Below, in pieces: positions 53,478 to 59,283 of a stretch of DNA of 64,000 bases. The translations under genes were made by a program, and so were the position numbers. Source of the stretch: a virus. Below the pieces are notes generated by a model. The model searched no databases. It was not told the origin of the DNA and saw only the letters and a program-made list of their open reading frames with translations. Numbering within the stretch: position 1 is the first letter of the stretch; each line of letters opens with the position of its first letter. Location: positions 27,776-91,775 of the IMG/VR virus record IMGVR_UViG_3300006802_000077; one strand, 5' to 3'.

Positions 53478-53752
53478 TTGATTACAAATATAGTGAGGAT
53501 AGAATCTTAAAAGAATTACAGTCTTATGTAGATTCTACTTACAACGAACACTACTCACAAAATAAATTTCAGGCAACTGAGTTTATTATGGATAGTGGCC
53601 ACGGCGAAGGGTTCTGTATTGGTAATATTATGAAATATGCTCAACGATACGGTAAAAAAGATGGATACAATAGAAAAGACTTGCTTAAAGTTTTACACTA
53701 TGGTATAATGGCTCTTCACAATCATGATTTGAAAAAGGATAATAGATTATGA
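53474..53752 (+). CDS. DUF3310-like small protein
   Basis: A 92-residue protein. The C-terminal half (FCIGNIMKYAQRYGKKDGYN, then DLLKVLHYGIMAL) matches the DUF3310 pattern C-x-G-N-x-x-K-Y-x-x-R-Y-x-x-K. Proteins of this family occur in many phages as small replication-region proteins; some are annotated nucleotide kinase-like without proof. It overlaps its neighbours by ATGA on both sides, so it is translated with the ParB-like gene and the sliding clamp. Confidence 0.7.
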   Translation: MIDYKYSEDRILKELQSYVDSTYNEHYSQNKFQATEFIMDSGHGEGFCIGNIMKYAQRYGKKDGYNRKDLLKVLHYGIMALHNHDLKKDNRL

Positions 53753-54429
53753 AATTTTCGAGTGAAACAATTGGTATTTTAAAAAACTTTGGTAATATTA
53801 ACCAAGGCATCATGTTTAAAAAAGGTAAGACACTTAAAACTGTTTCGCCACATAAAAACATTTTGACTCATGCTGAGATTCAGGAAGATATTCCTACTGA
53901 CTTTGGTGTTTATGATTTGCCACATTTCCTCTCGACCATGTCGGCATTTAAAGATGTTCCAAGTCTGGAGTTTGAAGAAAAACAAATGTTTATTGTTGGA
54001 CCACAAGGTGACAAATTCACCTATCGTTTTTGTGAACCAACAATGATTGTTCTTCCGCCTGAAAAAGAATTGGTCATGCCTGACCCAGAAGTTAAGTTTG
54101 AAATTTCTAATGATAACTTTGACAAATTCATGCGAGCTGCAAACATTCTATCGTCACCACAAATTGCAATCAAATCGGATGGCCAAAATGTGAATATTGT
54201 TTCTTTGGATATGCAAAACGACTCTGCACATACCTATTCACTTAATGTTTCTGAAGGTAATGGTGATACCTATCAGATTGTATTTAAAACTGAAAACTTC
54301 AGTAAAATACTTTCTGGTACTTATGAATTTTCTTATTCGTCTAAGGGTGTTTCACACTTTAAAAATAAGAATCTTAATTTGAAATACTGGGTGACGAGTG
54401 AAGCTGGTTCCAGTTTCACCAAAGGTTAA
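53749..54429 (+). CDS. 45: Sliding clamp gp45
   Basis: The trimeric processivity clamp of DNA polymerase gp43, also the co-activator of late transcription with gp55. The 226-residue product matches T4 gp45 in length (228). Conserved parts are the N-terminal FSSETIGILKNFGNINQGIM, YDLPHFLSTMSAF near residue 56, FEISNDNFDKFMRAANILS near 122 and the C-terminal LNLKYWVTSEAGSSF. It is followed by the clamp loader genes as in T4. Confidence 0.95.
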   Translation: MKFSSETIGILKNFGNINQGIMFKKGKTLKTVSPHKNILTHAEIQEDIPTDFGVYDLPHFLSTMSAFKDVPSLEFEEKQMFIVGPQGDKFTYRFCEPTMIVLPPEKELVMPDPEVKFEISNDNFDKFMRAANILSSPQIAIKSDGQNVNIVSLDMQNDSAHTYSLNVSEGNGDTYQIVFKTENFSKILSGTYEFSYSSKGVSHFKNKNLNLKYWVTSEAGSSFTKG

Positions 54430-54458
54430 TTTTATTATGTTTTTTGTGAGGAGTTCCT

Positions 54459-55391
54459 ATGGAACATTTGTTATGGACAGAGAAGTATCGGCCTCAGACG
54501 GTGGAAGATTGTATTCTTCCTGACCGTCTGAAAAAGCCGTTTCAAGAATATGTAGACCAAAAAAATATACCAAACTTATTATTGAGTGGCGGCGCCGGTG
54601 TCGGTAAGACAACCGTTGCTAAAGCAATGTGTGAAGAAATTGGTTGCGATTATATGGTCATCAATGGTTCTGATGAATCTGGCATTGATACTTTTAGGAT
54701 GAAGATTAAGAACTATGCTTCTTCAATGTCTCTTGCTGGTGGCCGAAAAGTCATCATCATTGACGAAGCTGATTATCTAAACCCAAATTCAACACAACCA
54801 GCTTTGCGTAATGCGATTGAAGAATTCGCAAGCAATTGTTCGTTCATTTTCACCTGTAATTACAAGAATCGAATCATTGAACCACTCCACTCTCGGTGTG
54901 CAGTAATTGATTTTGGTTTGAGAAATGGTGAAAAACAAAAGATGGCCTCTGCGTTTTTCAAGCGTATTCAGTCTATTTTGCAAAGTGAAAAAATCGACTT
55001 TGAAGACAAGGTTCTTGCTGAGTTGGTGAAGAAACACTTTCCAGATTTTCGGAGAGTGATTAATGAGTTACAGCGTTACAGTCAATTTGGTTCTATTGAT
55101 ACTGGTATCTTGGCACAAATCGCCGATATATCACTATCTGAAATTATAAAGAGCCTCAAAGAGAAAGATTTCGGTTCTGTTCGTAAATGGGTTGCTACAC
55201 ATGAAGTAGACCCAAATACACTTTACCGTAAACTTTATGATGCAATGTATGATTCGCTGAAACCCCAATCTATCCCTCAAGCGGTTGTTATTCTTGCTGA
55301 CTACCAGTATAAGACGGCTTTTGTTGCTGACCAAGAAATTAATACAGTTGCTTGTTTGACTGAGTTGATGGTGAATTGTGAATTTGTATGA
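54459..55391 (+). CDS. 44: Clamp loader large subunit gp44
   Basis: An AAA+ ATPase that with gp62 loads the gp45 clamp. It starts MEHLLWTEKYRPQTVEDC, typical of clamp loaders. Walker A is GGAGVGKTT at 44-52, Walker B IIIDEADYL at 99-107, and the SRC arginine-finger motif is at 145-147. The AGGAGTTCC ribosome site is good. A membrane-protein gene lies between it and gp62, which is unlike T4. Confidence 0.96.
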   Translation: MEHLLWTEKYRPQTVEDCILPDRLKKPFQEYVDQKNIPNLLLSGGAGVGKTTVAKAMCEEIGCDYMVINGSDESGIDTFRMKIKNYASSMSLAGGRKVIIIDEADYLNPNSTQPALRNAIEEFASNCSFIFTCNYKNRIIEPLHSRCAVIDFGLRNGEKQKMASAFFKRIQSILQSEKIDFEDKVLAELVKKHFPDFRRVINELQRYSQFGSIDTGILAQIADISLSEIIKSLKEKDFGSVRKWVATHEVDPNTLYRKLYDAMYDSLKPQSIPQAVVILADYQYKTAFVADQEINTVACLTELMVNCEFV

Positions 55392-55681
55392 TAGATTCGA
55401 TTTTCAGACCTACTATAGAATGGATTAAAGATGACTGGCGTAGTAATTCGTTTAGATTTATTATTGAAGTGTTTGCTTGGGCTATTAGCATTGGCTGTAG
55501 TATTACCATGGCTCTCACCGTTCCTAACCCACCCCTTATTGTCTTATACCCTATTTGGATTTTGGGTTGTAGTATGTACGCTTGGGCTGCCTATACTCGC
55601 CGCAGTTTTGGTATGCTCGCTAATTATCTACTACTTGTCACCATTGACACCACAGGACTAATTAGGATGTTGTTGCAATGA
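55388..55681 (+). CDS. Small membrane protein between gp44 and gp62
   Basis: A 97-residue protein with about three hydrophobic segments: residues 24-44 (IIEVFAWAISIGCSITMAL), 49-67 (LIVLYPIWILGCSMYAWAA) and 77-95 (LANYLLLVTIDTTGLIRML). A soluble N-terminal 20 residues and a short basic loop (YTRRSFG) suggest an inner-membrane protein. It overlaps gp44 by ATGA and gp62 by ATGA, so its dose is tied to the clamp loader. Family and function unknown. Confidence 0.7.
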   Translation: MIDSIFRPTIEWIKDDWRSNSFRFIIEVFAWAISIGCSITMALTVPNPPLIVLYPIWILGCSMYAWAAYTRRSFGMLANYLLLVTIDTTGLIRMLLQ

Positions 55682-56067
55682 GTGGACCTTTTGATTATGT
55701 AAATTCAATACTACAAAATAAGAAACAGTTAATTGTTGATGAGTTGACTGAACGTGAATATATACCATTTTTAACAAATAGGAGTTTGTCGTACCATAAA
55801 GATTGTGTTTTATTTGCAAATGAGCTCAATATGAGACACCATTTGGATAAAAAGTTACAATTTGATTTTCTTATAAATATAATCAGGGCTCAGAAAAGGC
55901 CCTTTGCGAAGTGGATAAAAGCTGAAAAGAGTGAAGATTTAGAATGTATAAAGACTGTCTTTAAATTCTCAGATTCTAAAGCAAAAGAAGCTTTACGTCT
56001 ACTAAACGAGAAACAAATCCAACAATTAAAAGAACAAACCGATACGGGTGGATTAAGGAAAAAATAA
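55678..56067 (+). CDS. 62: Clamp loader small subunit gp62
   Basis: The partner of gp44 in the clamp loader. The 129-residue product is somewhat shorter than T4 gp62 (187) but has the family start FDYVNSILQNKKQLIVDELT and the block YIPFLTNRSLSYHKDCVLFA near residue 48, together with the DFLINIIRAQKRPFAKWIKA segment near 75. Position before regA matches T4 order. Confidence 0.9.
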   Translation: MSGPFDYVNSILQNKKQLIVDELTEREYIPFLTNRSLSYHKDCVLFANELNMRHHLDKKLQFDFLINIIRAQKRPFAKWIKAEKSEDLECIKTVFKFSDSKAKEALRLLNEKQIQQLKEQTDTGGLRKK

Positions 56068-56068
56068 T

Positions 56069-56470
56069 ATGGTGGACTTAAACAATTTTATTGAAGTGGG
56101 TCTAAAGGAACAAGATGATTTTTTAAAAATTCGTGAAACATTAACTAGAATAGGAGTATCTTCCAGGCGAGAAAAGGTTTTGTATCAATCTTGCCACATT
56201 TTACATAAACAAGGAAGATACTATATCGTACACTTTAAAGAATTATTTGGTTTAGATGGTAAACCTTCAAACTTATCCGAAAATGACATACAAAGACGTA
56301 ATGCAATTGCAAAATTACTTGAAGATTGGGGATTACTTAAAATTCTAAACCATGAAAGAATTGGTAATAATGTTGCCCCATTACACCAAGTTAAAATTAT
56401 TTCTTTTAAAGAAAAAGAGGAATGGGAATTGGTTACTAAATACAATATTGGTAAAAAGTCTAACGAATAA
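56069..56470 (+). CDS. regA: Translational repressor RegA
   Basis: An RNA-binding protein that blocks the ribosome sites of early phage messages. It is 133 residues long (T4 122), with RegA-type segments: NNFIEVGLKEQDDFLKIRET at the start, TRIGVSSRREKVLYQSCHIL near residue 26 and HYFKELFGL-like FKELFGLDG near 58. Its start is one base after the gp62 stop. In T4 it represses 44, 45 and other early genes; the same targets are present here. Confidence 0.93.
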   Translation: MVDLNNFIEVGLKEQDDFLKIRETLTRIGVSSRREKVLYQSCHILHKQGRYYIVHFKELFGLDGKPSNLSENDIQRRNAIAKLLEDWGLLKILNHERIGNNVAPLHQVKIISFKEKEEWELVTKYNIGKKSNE

Positions 56471-56483
56471 CCTTTTGGAGTTT

Positions 56484-56672
56484 ATGATGAAAAACGTGAA
56501 AGACAAATTGATAAAACTGAAAAACAAATATAGTAATGAAATTGTGTTTACCCGAAACTACAATGAGGTAGTTAAGGAAAACAATATGGAATTTATCCGT
56601 GTATATAATGAAAACAATCCTCAAAGAACCTTTCTTGTTAACCGGGATGCTTTCACTATTGTGGATAAATAA
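56484..56672 (+). CDS. Small hypothetical protein after regA
   Basis: A 62-residue basic protein starting at ATG 56484 with a TTTGGAG ribosome site; a longer frame from 56352 only overlaps regA. Sequence features are a Lys-rich N-terminus (MMKNVKDKLIKLKNKY) followed by a short alpha/beta body (EFIRVYNENNPQRTFLVNRD). No family recognised. Confidence 0.5.
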   Translation: MMKNVKDKLIKLKNKYSNEIVFTRNYNEVVKENNMEFIRVYNENNPQRTFLVNRDAFTIVDK

Positions 56673-56676
56673 AATT

Positions 56677-56706
56677 GTGGTGCCTTATGGGCCACATATT
56701 TTGTAA
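56677..56706 (+). terminator. Weak hairpin before the Hsp20 gene
   Basis: GTGGT(G)CC and GG(G)CCAC pair around a short loop and are followed by ATATTTTGT. The stem has a bulge and the T-run is broken, so this is a possible weak terminator of the regA operon rather than a clear one. Confidence 0.35.
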
Positions 56707-56729
56707 CCTCGCTTAAAAGGAGAAAAACT

Positions 56730-57212
56730 ATGGTAACACGACTTTCTTTTGGTCCTTTACATCACTCAACACTTGGATTCGACCGATTCTTTGATGAAGT
56801 TGAAAAGATGTTGAATGTTGATGTGACAAAGACCGTTTCAAACTTCCCACCACACAATATTATTAAACTTGATGAGTCTCGTTATGTCGTTGAGTTGGCC
56901 GTTGCTGGCTTCTCAAAGGATGAAATTGATATTTCTGTTGATGAAAACGTATTGACCGTGAAAGGTGTGAAGGACGAAAAAGAAACATCTGTCGAATACC
57001 TACATAAAGGTATTGGAACACGTTCATTCACAAAAACTCTTACAATTGCTGACACAATCGAAGTAAAAGGTGCAGAGTTTAAGGATGGTATTCTACGCAT
57101 TGGTTTGGAGAATATTATTCCTGAACACAAGAAACCTCGCAAGATTGAAATTGGAAACAATTTGAAAGAGTTCACACCTCAATTGCTGCAGGAAGAAAAA
57201 CTCGCAGCATAA
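56730..57212 (+). CDS. Small heat shock protein Hsp20
   Basis: A 160-residue alpha-crystallin-type chaperone that holds unfolding proteins. The domain runs from about 40 to 140: NIIKLDESRYVVELAVAGF, then DEIDISVDENVLTVKG, and a closing FKDGILRIGLEN with the G-I-L motif and a C-terminal RKIEIGNN (I-x-I) tail motif. It has a good AAAAGGAGAAAA ribosome site. Hsp20 genes are usual in T4-like phages of marine bacteria and may aid capsid or polymerase folding. Confidence 0.93.
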   Translation: MVTRLSFGPLHHSTLGFDRFFDEVEKMLNVDVTKTVSNFPPHNIIKLDESRYVVELAVAGFSKDEIDISVDENVLTVKGVKDEKETSVEYLHKGIGTRSFTKTLTIADTIEVKGAEFKDGILRIGLENIIPEHKKPRKIEIGNNLKEFTPQLLQEEKLAA

Positions 57213-57217
57213 ACCTT

Positions 57218-57240
57218 GGGGCTTCGGCCCCATTTTATTA
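57218..57240 (+). terminator. UUCG-tetraloop terminator after Hsp20
   Basis: GGGGC-TTCG-GCCCC is followed by ATTTTATTA. The stable UUCG tetraloop and AT tail suit an intrinsic terminator. It abuts the next start codon (57240), so it may also act as a leader structure for that gene. Confidence 0.7.
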
Positions 57241-57686
57241 TGATGAAAATTAAATTTCAAAAAGCACATATGGATGTGGCAGAAGTTTATTCAAAATTAT
57301 CTTCTGCTGAAAGACTTCAAGTTGGATGTGTCATTGTAAAAGATAATACCATCATTGGTATTGGTTACAATGGTATGCCTTCTGGATGGTCCAATGTCTG
57401 TGAGATGGAGGTTCCAGATACAACTTCAGGTTTTAATGGAACTTCCACAAAGTCTGTAACAAGACCAGAAGTACTTCATGCAGAATCAAATGCCATTGCT
57501 AAGGTGGCCAGGTCGACAAACTCAACAGATGGTGCTAGTATGTTTATTACTCATGCTTCTTGTATAGATTGCGCTAAAATGATTTACCAGGCAGGAATAT
57601 CTTCCGTGTATTACAGAGAATCATATCGGAATGATGACGGTTTAAATTTTTTAAAGCGATGTGACGTAAGTGTATTAAAACTATAA
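57240..57686 (+). CDS. cd: dCMP deaminase
   Basis: Makes dUMP from dCMP for dTTP synthesis. Zinc ligands are in HAESNAI (H80, with catalytic E82) and in HASCIDCAK (C108, C111), where the usual Pro before the first Cys is Ser. I choose ATG 57240, the first of ATGATG, over TTG 57216. Length 148 is in the T4 Cd range (193 there, shorter in many phages). The GTSTKSVTRPEVLHAES loop insert is typical. No ribosome site is evident because of the hairpin just upstream. Confidence 0.9.
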   Translation: MMKIKFQKAHMDVAEVYSKLSSAERLQVGCVIVKDNTIIGIGYNGMPSGWSNVCEMEVPDTTSGFNGTSTKSVTRPEVLHAESNAIAKVARSTNSTDGASMFITHASCIDCAKMIYQAGISSVYYRESYRNDDGLNFLKRCDVSVLKL

Positions 57687-57698
57687 AGGAACAATTTT

Positions 57699-58160
57699 AT
57701 GTTAGTCTTACCTGATGAATTGGTAGTAAAGCCAATAGGTTTTACTTGTTCAACATTTGATTTACTTCATGCTGGACACATTCTAATGTTAGCTGAAGCA
57801 AAAAAACTCTGTGATTATTTAATTGTAGGACTTCAAAGTGACCCATCGATTGACAGGCCTAATGAAAAAAATAAGCCTGTTCAATCAATCGTTGAGAGAT
57901 ATGTACAGTTAGAGGCAGTAAAATTTGTAGATGAAATTATCGTTTACAATACAGAGAAAGACTTAGAAGATTTGTTGATGTTTTTACCAATTAATGTTCG
58001 TATTATTGGTGAAGAATATGAAGGCAAAGAATTCACAGGAAAAGAAATTTGTGAAGACAGGGGTATAAAGATTTTTTACAACTCCCGTAAACACCGTTTC
58101 AGTTCTTCTGAGCTGCGCCAACGTACATATCATTCTGAATTGCTAAAGGAGAAATTCTAA
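57699..58160 (+). CDS. Cytidylyltransferase-like nucleotidyltransferase
   Basis: A 153-residue protein with both signature motifs of glycerol-3-phosphate cytidylyltransferase-type enzymes: FDLLHAGHI with HxGH at 24-27, and RFSSSELRQR (RxSSSxLR-type) at 133-142. It would transfer a nucleotide to a phospho-sugar or phospho-alcohol. Substrate cannot be read from the sequence. The family is common in marine T4-like phages, near glycosylation or nucleotide genes. It has an AAAGGAACA ribosome site and overlaps the next gene by one base. Confidence 0.85.
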   Translation: MLVLPDELVVKPIGFTCSTFDLLHAGHILMLAEAKKLCDYLIVGLQSDPSIDRPNEKNKPVQSIVERYVQLEAVKFVDEIIVYNTEKDLEDLLMFLPINVRIIGEEYEGKEFTGKEICEDRGIKIFYNSRKHRFSSSELRQRTYHSELLKEKF

Positions 58161-58531
58161 TGTGTAAAGTTTTTACCGATGTGCAGATGTTTATGTCTGC
58201 TGCAGGTCAATCTATCAACAAAAATAATCCAGAACAATCTGATTTATATTCTAAACTTATCACAGAAGAATATTCTGAATTCTGTGAAGCATTTCAACAA
58301 GATGATGAGGTTGAAATGGCAGATGCTTGTTTTGATATGATTTGGGTTATTGTTGGTTTTATGGCATCAAAAGGTTGGGATTGTAATGCCATTTGGGATG
58401 AAGGTACAAAGTCTAACCTTGCCAAAATTGACAAAGAAACCGGTAAGGTTTTAAAACGTGAAGACGGCAAAGTGATCAAACCAGAAGGTTGGCAACCACC
58501 AAACTTTGGTAAATTTGTTGAAAAGATTTGA
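58160..58531 (+). CDS. MazG-like nucleotide pyrophosphohydrolase
   Basis: A 123-residue all-alpha NTP pyrophosphatase. The metal site is formed by the TEEYSE motif (E36, E37, E40) and EMADACFDM (E52, D55, D59). The C-terminal SNLAKIDKETGKVLKREDGK is typical of the phage variant. Such enzymes hydrolyse (d)NTPs or alarmones; in phages, roles in nucleotide pools or in ppGpp control have been proposed. It overlaps the upstream gene by TAATG. Confidence 0.88.
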   Translation: MCKVFTDVQMFMSAAGQSINKNNPEQSDLYSKLITEEYSEFCEAFQQDDEVEMADACFDMIWVIVGFMASKGWDCNAIWDEGTKSNLAKIDKETGKVLKREDGKVIKPEGWQPPNFGKFVEKI

Positions 58532-58556
58532 CATATATAAAATTTTCAGATATAAT
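58528..58556 (+). promoter_or_regulatory. Perfect sigma70 promoter before the 58583 gene
   Basis: TTGACA at 58528-58533 and TATAAT at 58551-58556 with a 17-base spacer. It overlaps the stop of the MazG-like gene and lies 26 bases before the next ATG. It would drive the small genes and DNA polymerase downstream. Confidence 0.85.
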
Positions 58557-58582
58557 ATTTGTATATTTTTTGAGGACTAAAA

Positions 58583-58807
58583 ATGAACATTCGTGAAGTT
58601 GCTAAGAAACTGGCCGTAGAGTACAAGATGCCTAAGGCCGAAAAATATAGTTTGGCCCTAAGGGAGTTTGATAAAATGGTTGAGGTTCTTGGATTCGTTC
58701 AAGACCCTAATTACAACATGGCCGACTTTGAAGGCCGTGAAATGCTTTTCCCAAAACGCTGGGTTACCATCGGCGTGTTGCCTGAGGAGACAACAATAAA
58801 TGTATAA
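58583..58807 (+). CDS. Small hypothetical protein
   Basis: A 74-residue protein, helical at the start (REVAKKLAVEYKMPKAEKYS), with an acidic loop (NMADFEGREMLF) and a short strand end (RWVTIGVLPEE). It follows a perfect promoter and a TTTGAGGAC ribosome site, so it is likely an abundant early protein. No family known. Small early genes of phages often act on host proteins, but nothing shows this here. Confidence 0.55.
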   Translation: MNIREVAKKLAVEYKMPKAEKYSLALREFDKMVEVLGFVQDPNYNMADFEGREMLFPKRWVTIGVLPEETTINV

Positions 58808-58970
58808 TTTGTTTTATATAAATCCTGAAAGTTTTATGGTGCATACTGAGAACTTTCAAACCTTCAAAGAAGTCTCCGATTTCGGTCTAACACTAGAAGA
58901 AGGTTCTATATTAGAAATTACAAACGACACTCCTTTGAAATTATCTGAACCTCCTATTGAAAATGATTAA
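58800..58970 (+). CDS. Very short hypothetical protein, 56 aa
   Basis: An open frame ATG 58800 to TAA 58970 encodes MYNLFYINPESFMVHTENFQ and a Glu/Leu-rich remainder (TLEEGSILEI). It overlaps the end of the upstream gene by eight bases and the start of the LSm-like gene by eight, the tight overlap pattern typical of this genome, and it fills what would otherwise be a 155-base gap. No family recognised. Confidence 0.5.
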   Translation: MYNLFYINPESFMVHTENFQTFKEVSDFGLTLEEGSILEITNDTPLKLSEPPIEND

Positions 58971-59271
58971 ACTTATCACCTTTAAAACAAATCAAACCAT
59001 TCTAGCCGAAGTTGTGCGTGAATCGCAAAGTGGTATTATGGTAAAAACTCCTGTACAAGTCGTAAGTATGCCAAATCAAAACGGCCCAATGGAAGCTTCA
59101 CAACTTGCTTTCATGCCTTTTCTGGAATATTCTGAAGAATTTAAGACCGGAATTCAATTTAACCTTGATGACGTTCTAACAATCAATACACCAGTTCGTG
59201 AATTGGAAAATCAGTATAATCAAATATTTGGGAGTGGTATTCAAATTGCCTCGTCCATTCCAAAAATGTGA
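58963..59271 (+). CDS. LSm-like small protein, paralogue of 41296
   Basis: Start placed at ATG 58963, which overlaps the upstream stop; an in-frame TTG is six bases earlier. The 102-residue product has the same layout as the 41296 protein: IKLITFKTNQTILAEVV, then MVKTPVQVVSM, QLAFMPFLEYSEE and DVLTINTPVRELENQY. This looks like a small barrel of the Sm-like kind. Unlike its paralogue it lacks the acidic tail. RNA or protein binding is plausible, function unknown. Confidence 0.6.
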   Translation: MIKLITFKTNQTILAEVVRESQSGIMVKTPVQVVSMPNQNGPMEASQLAFMPFLEYSEEFKTGIQFNLDDVLTINTPVRELENQYNQIFGSGIQIASSIPKM

Positions 59272-59277
59272 TATAAT
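59269..59277 (+). promoter_or_regulatory. Extended -10 element before DNA polymerase
   Basis: TGATATAAT is an extended -10 (TGnTATAAT) with no good -35 at 17 bases; TTGCCT lies 20 bases upstream. The expected transcription start coincides with the ATG at 59284, so a transcript from here would be leaderless. Confidence 0.4.
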
Positions 59278-59283
59278 GATTGA

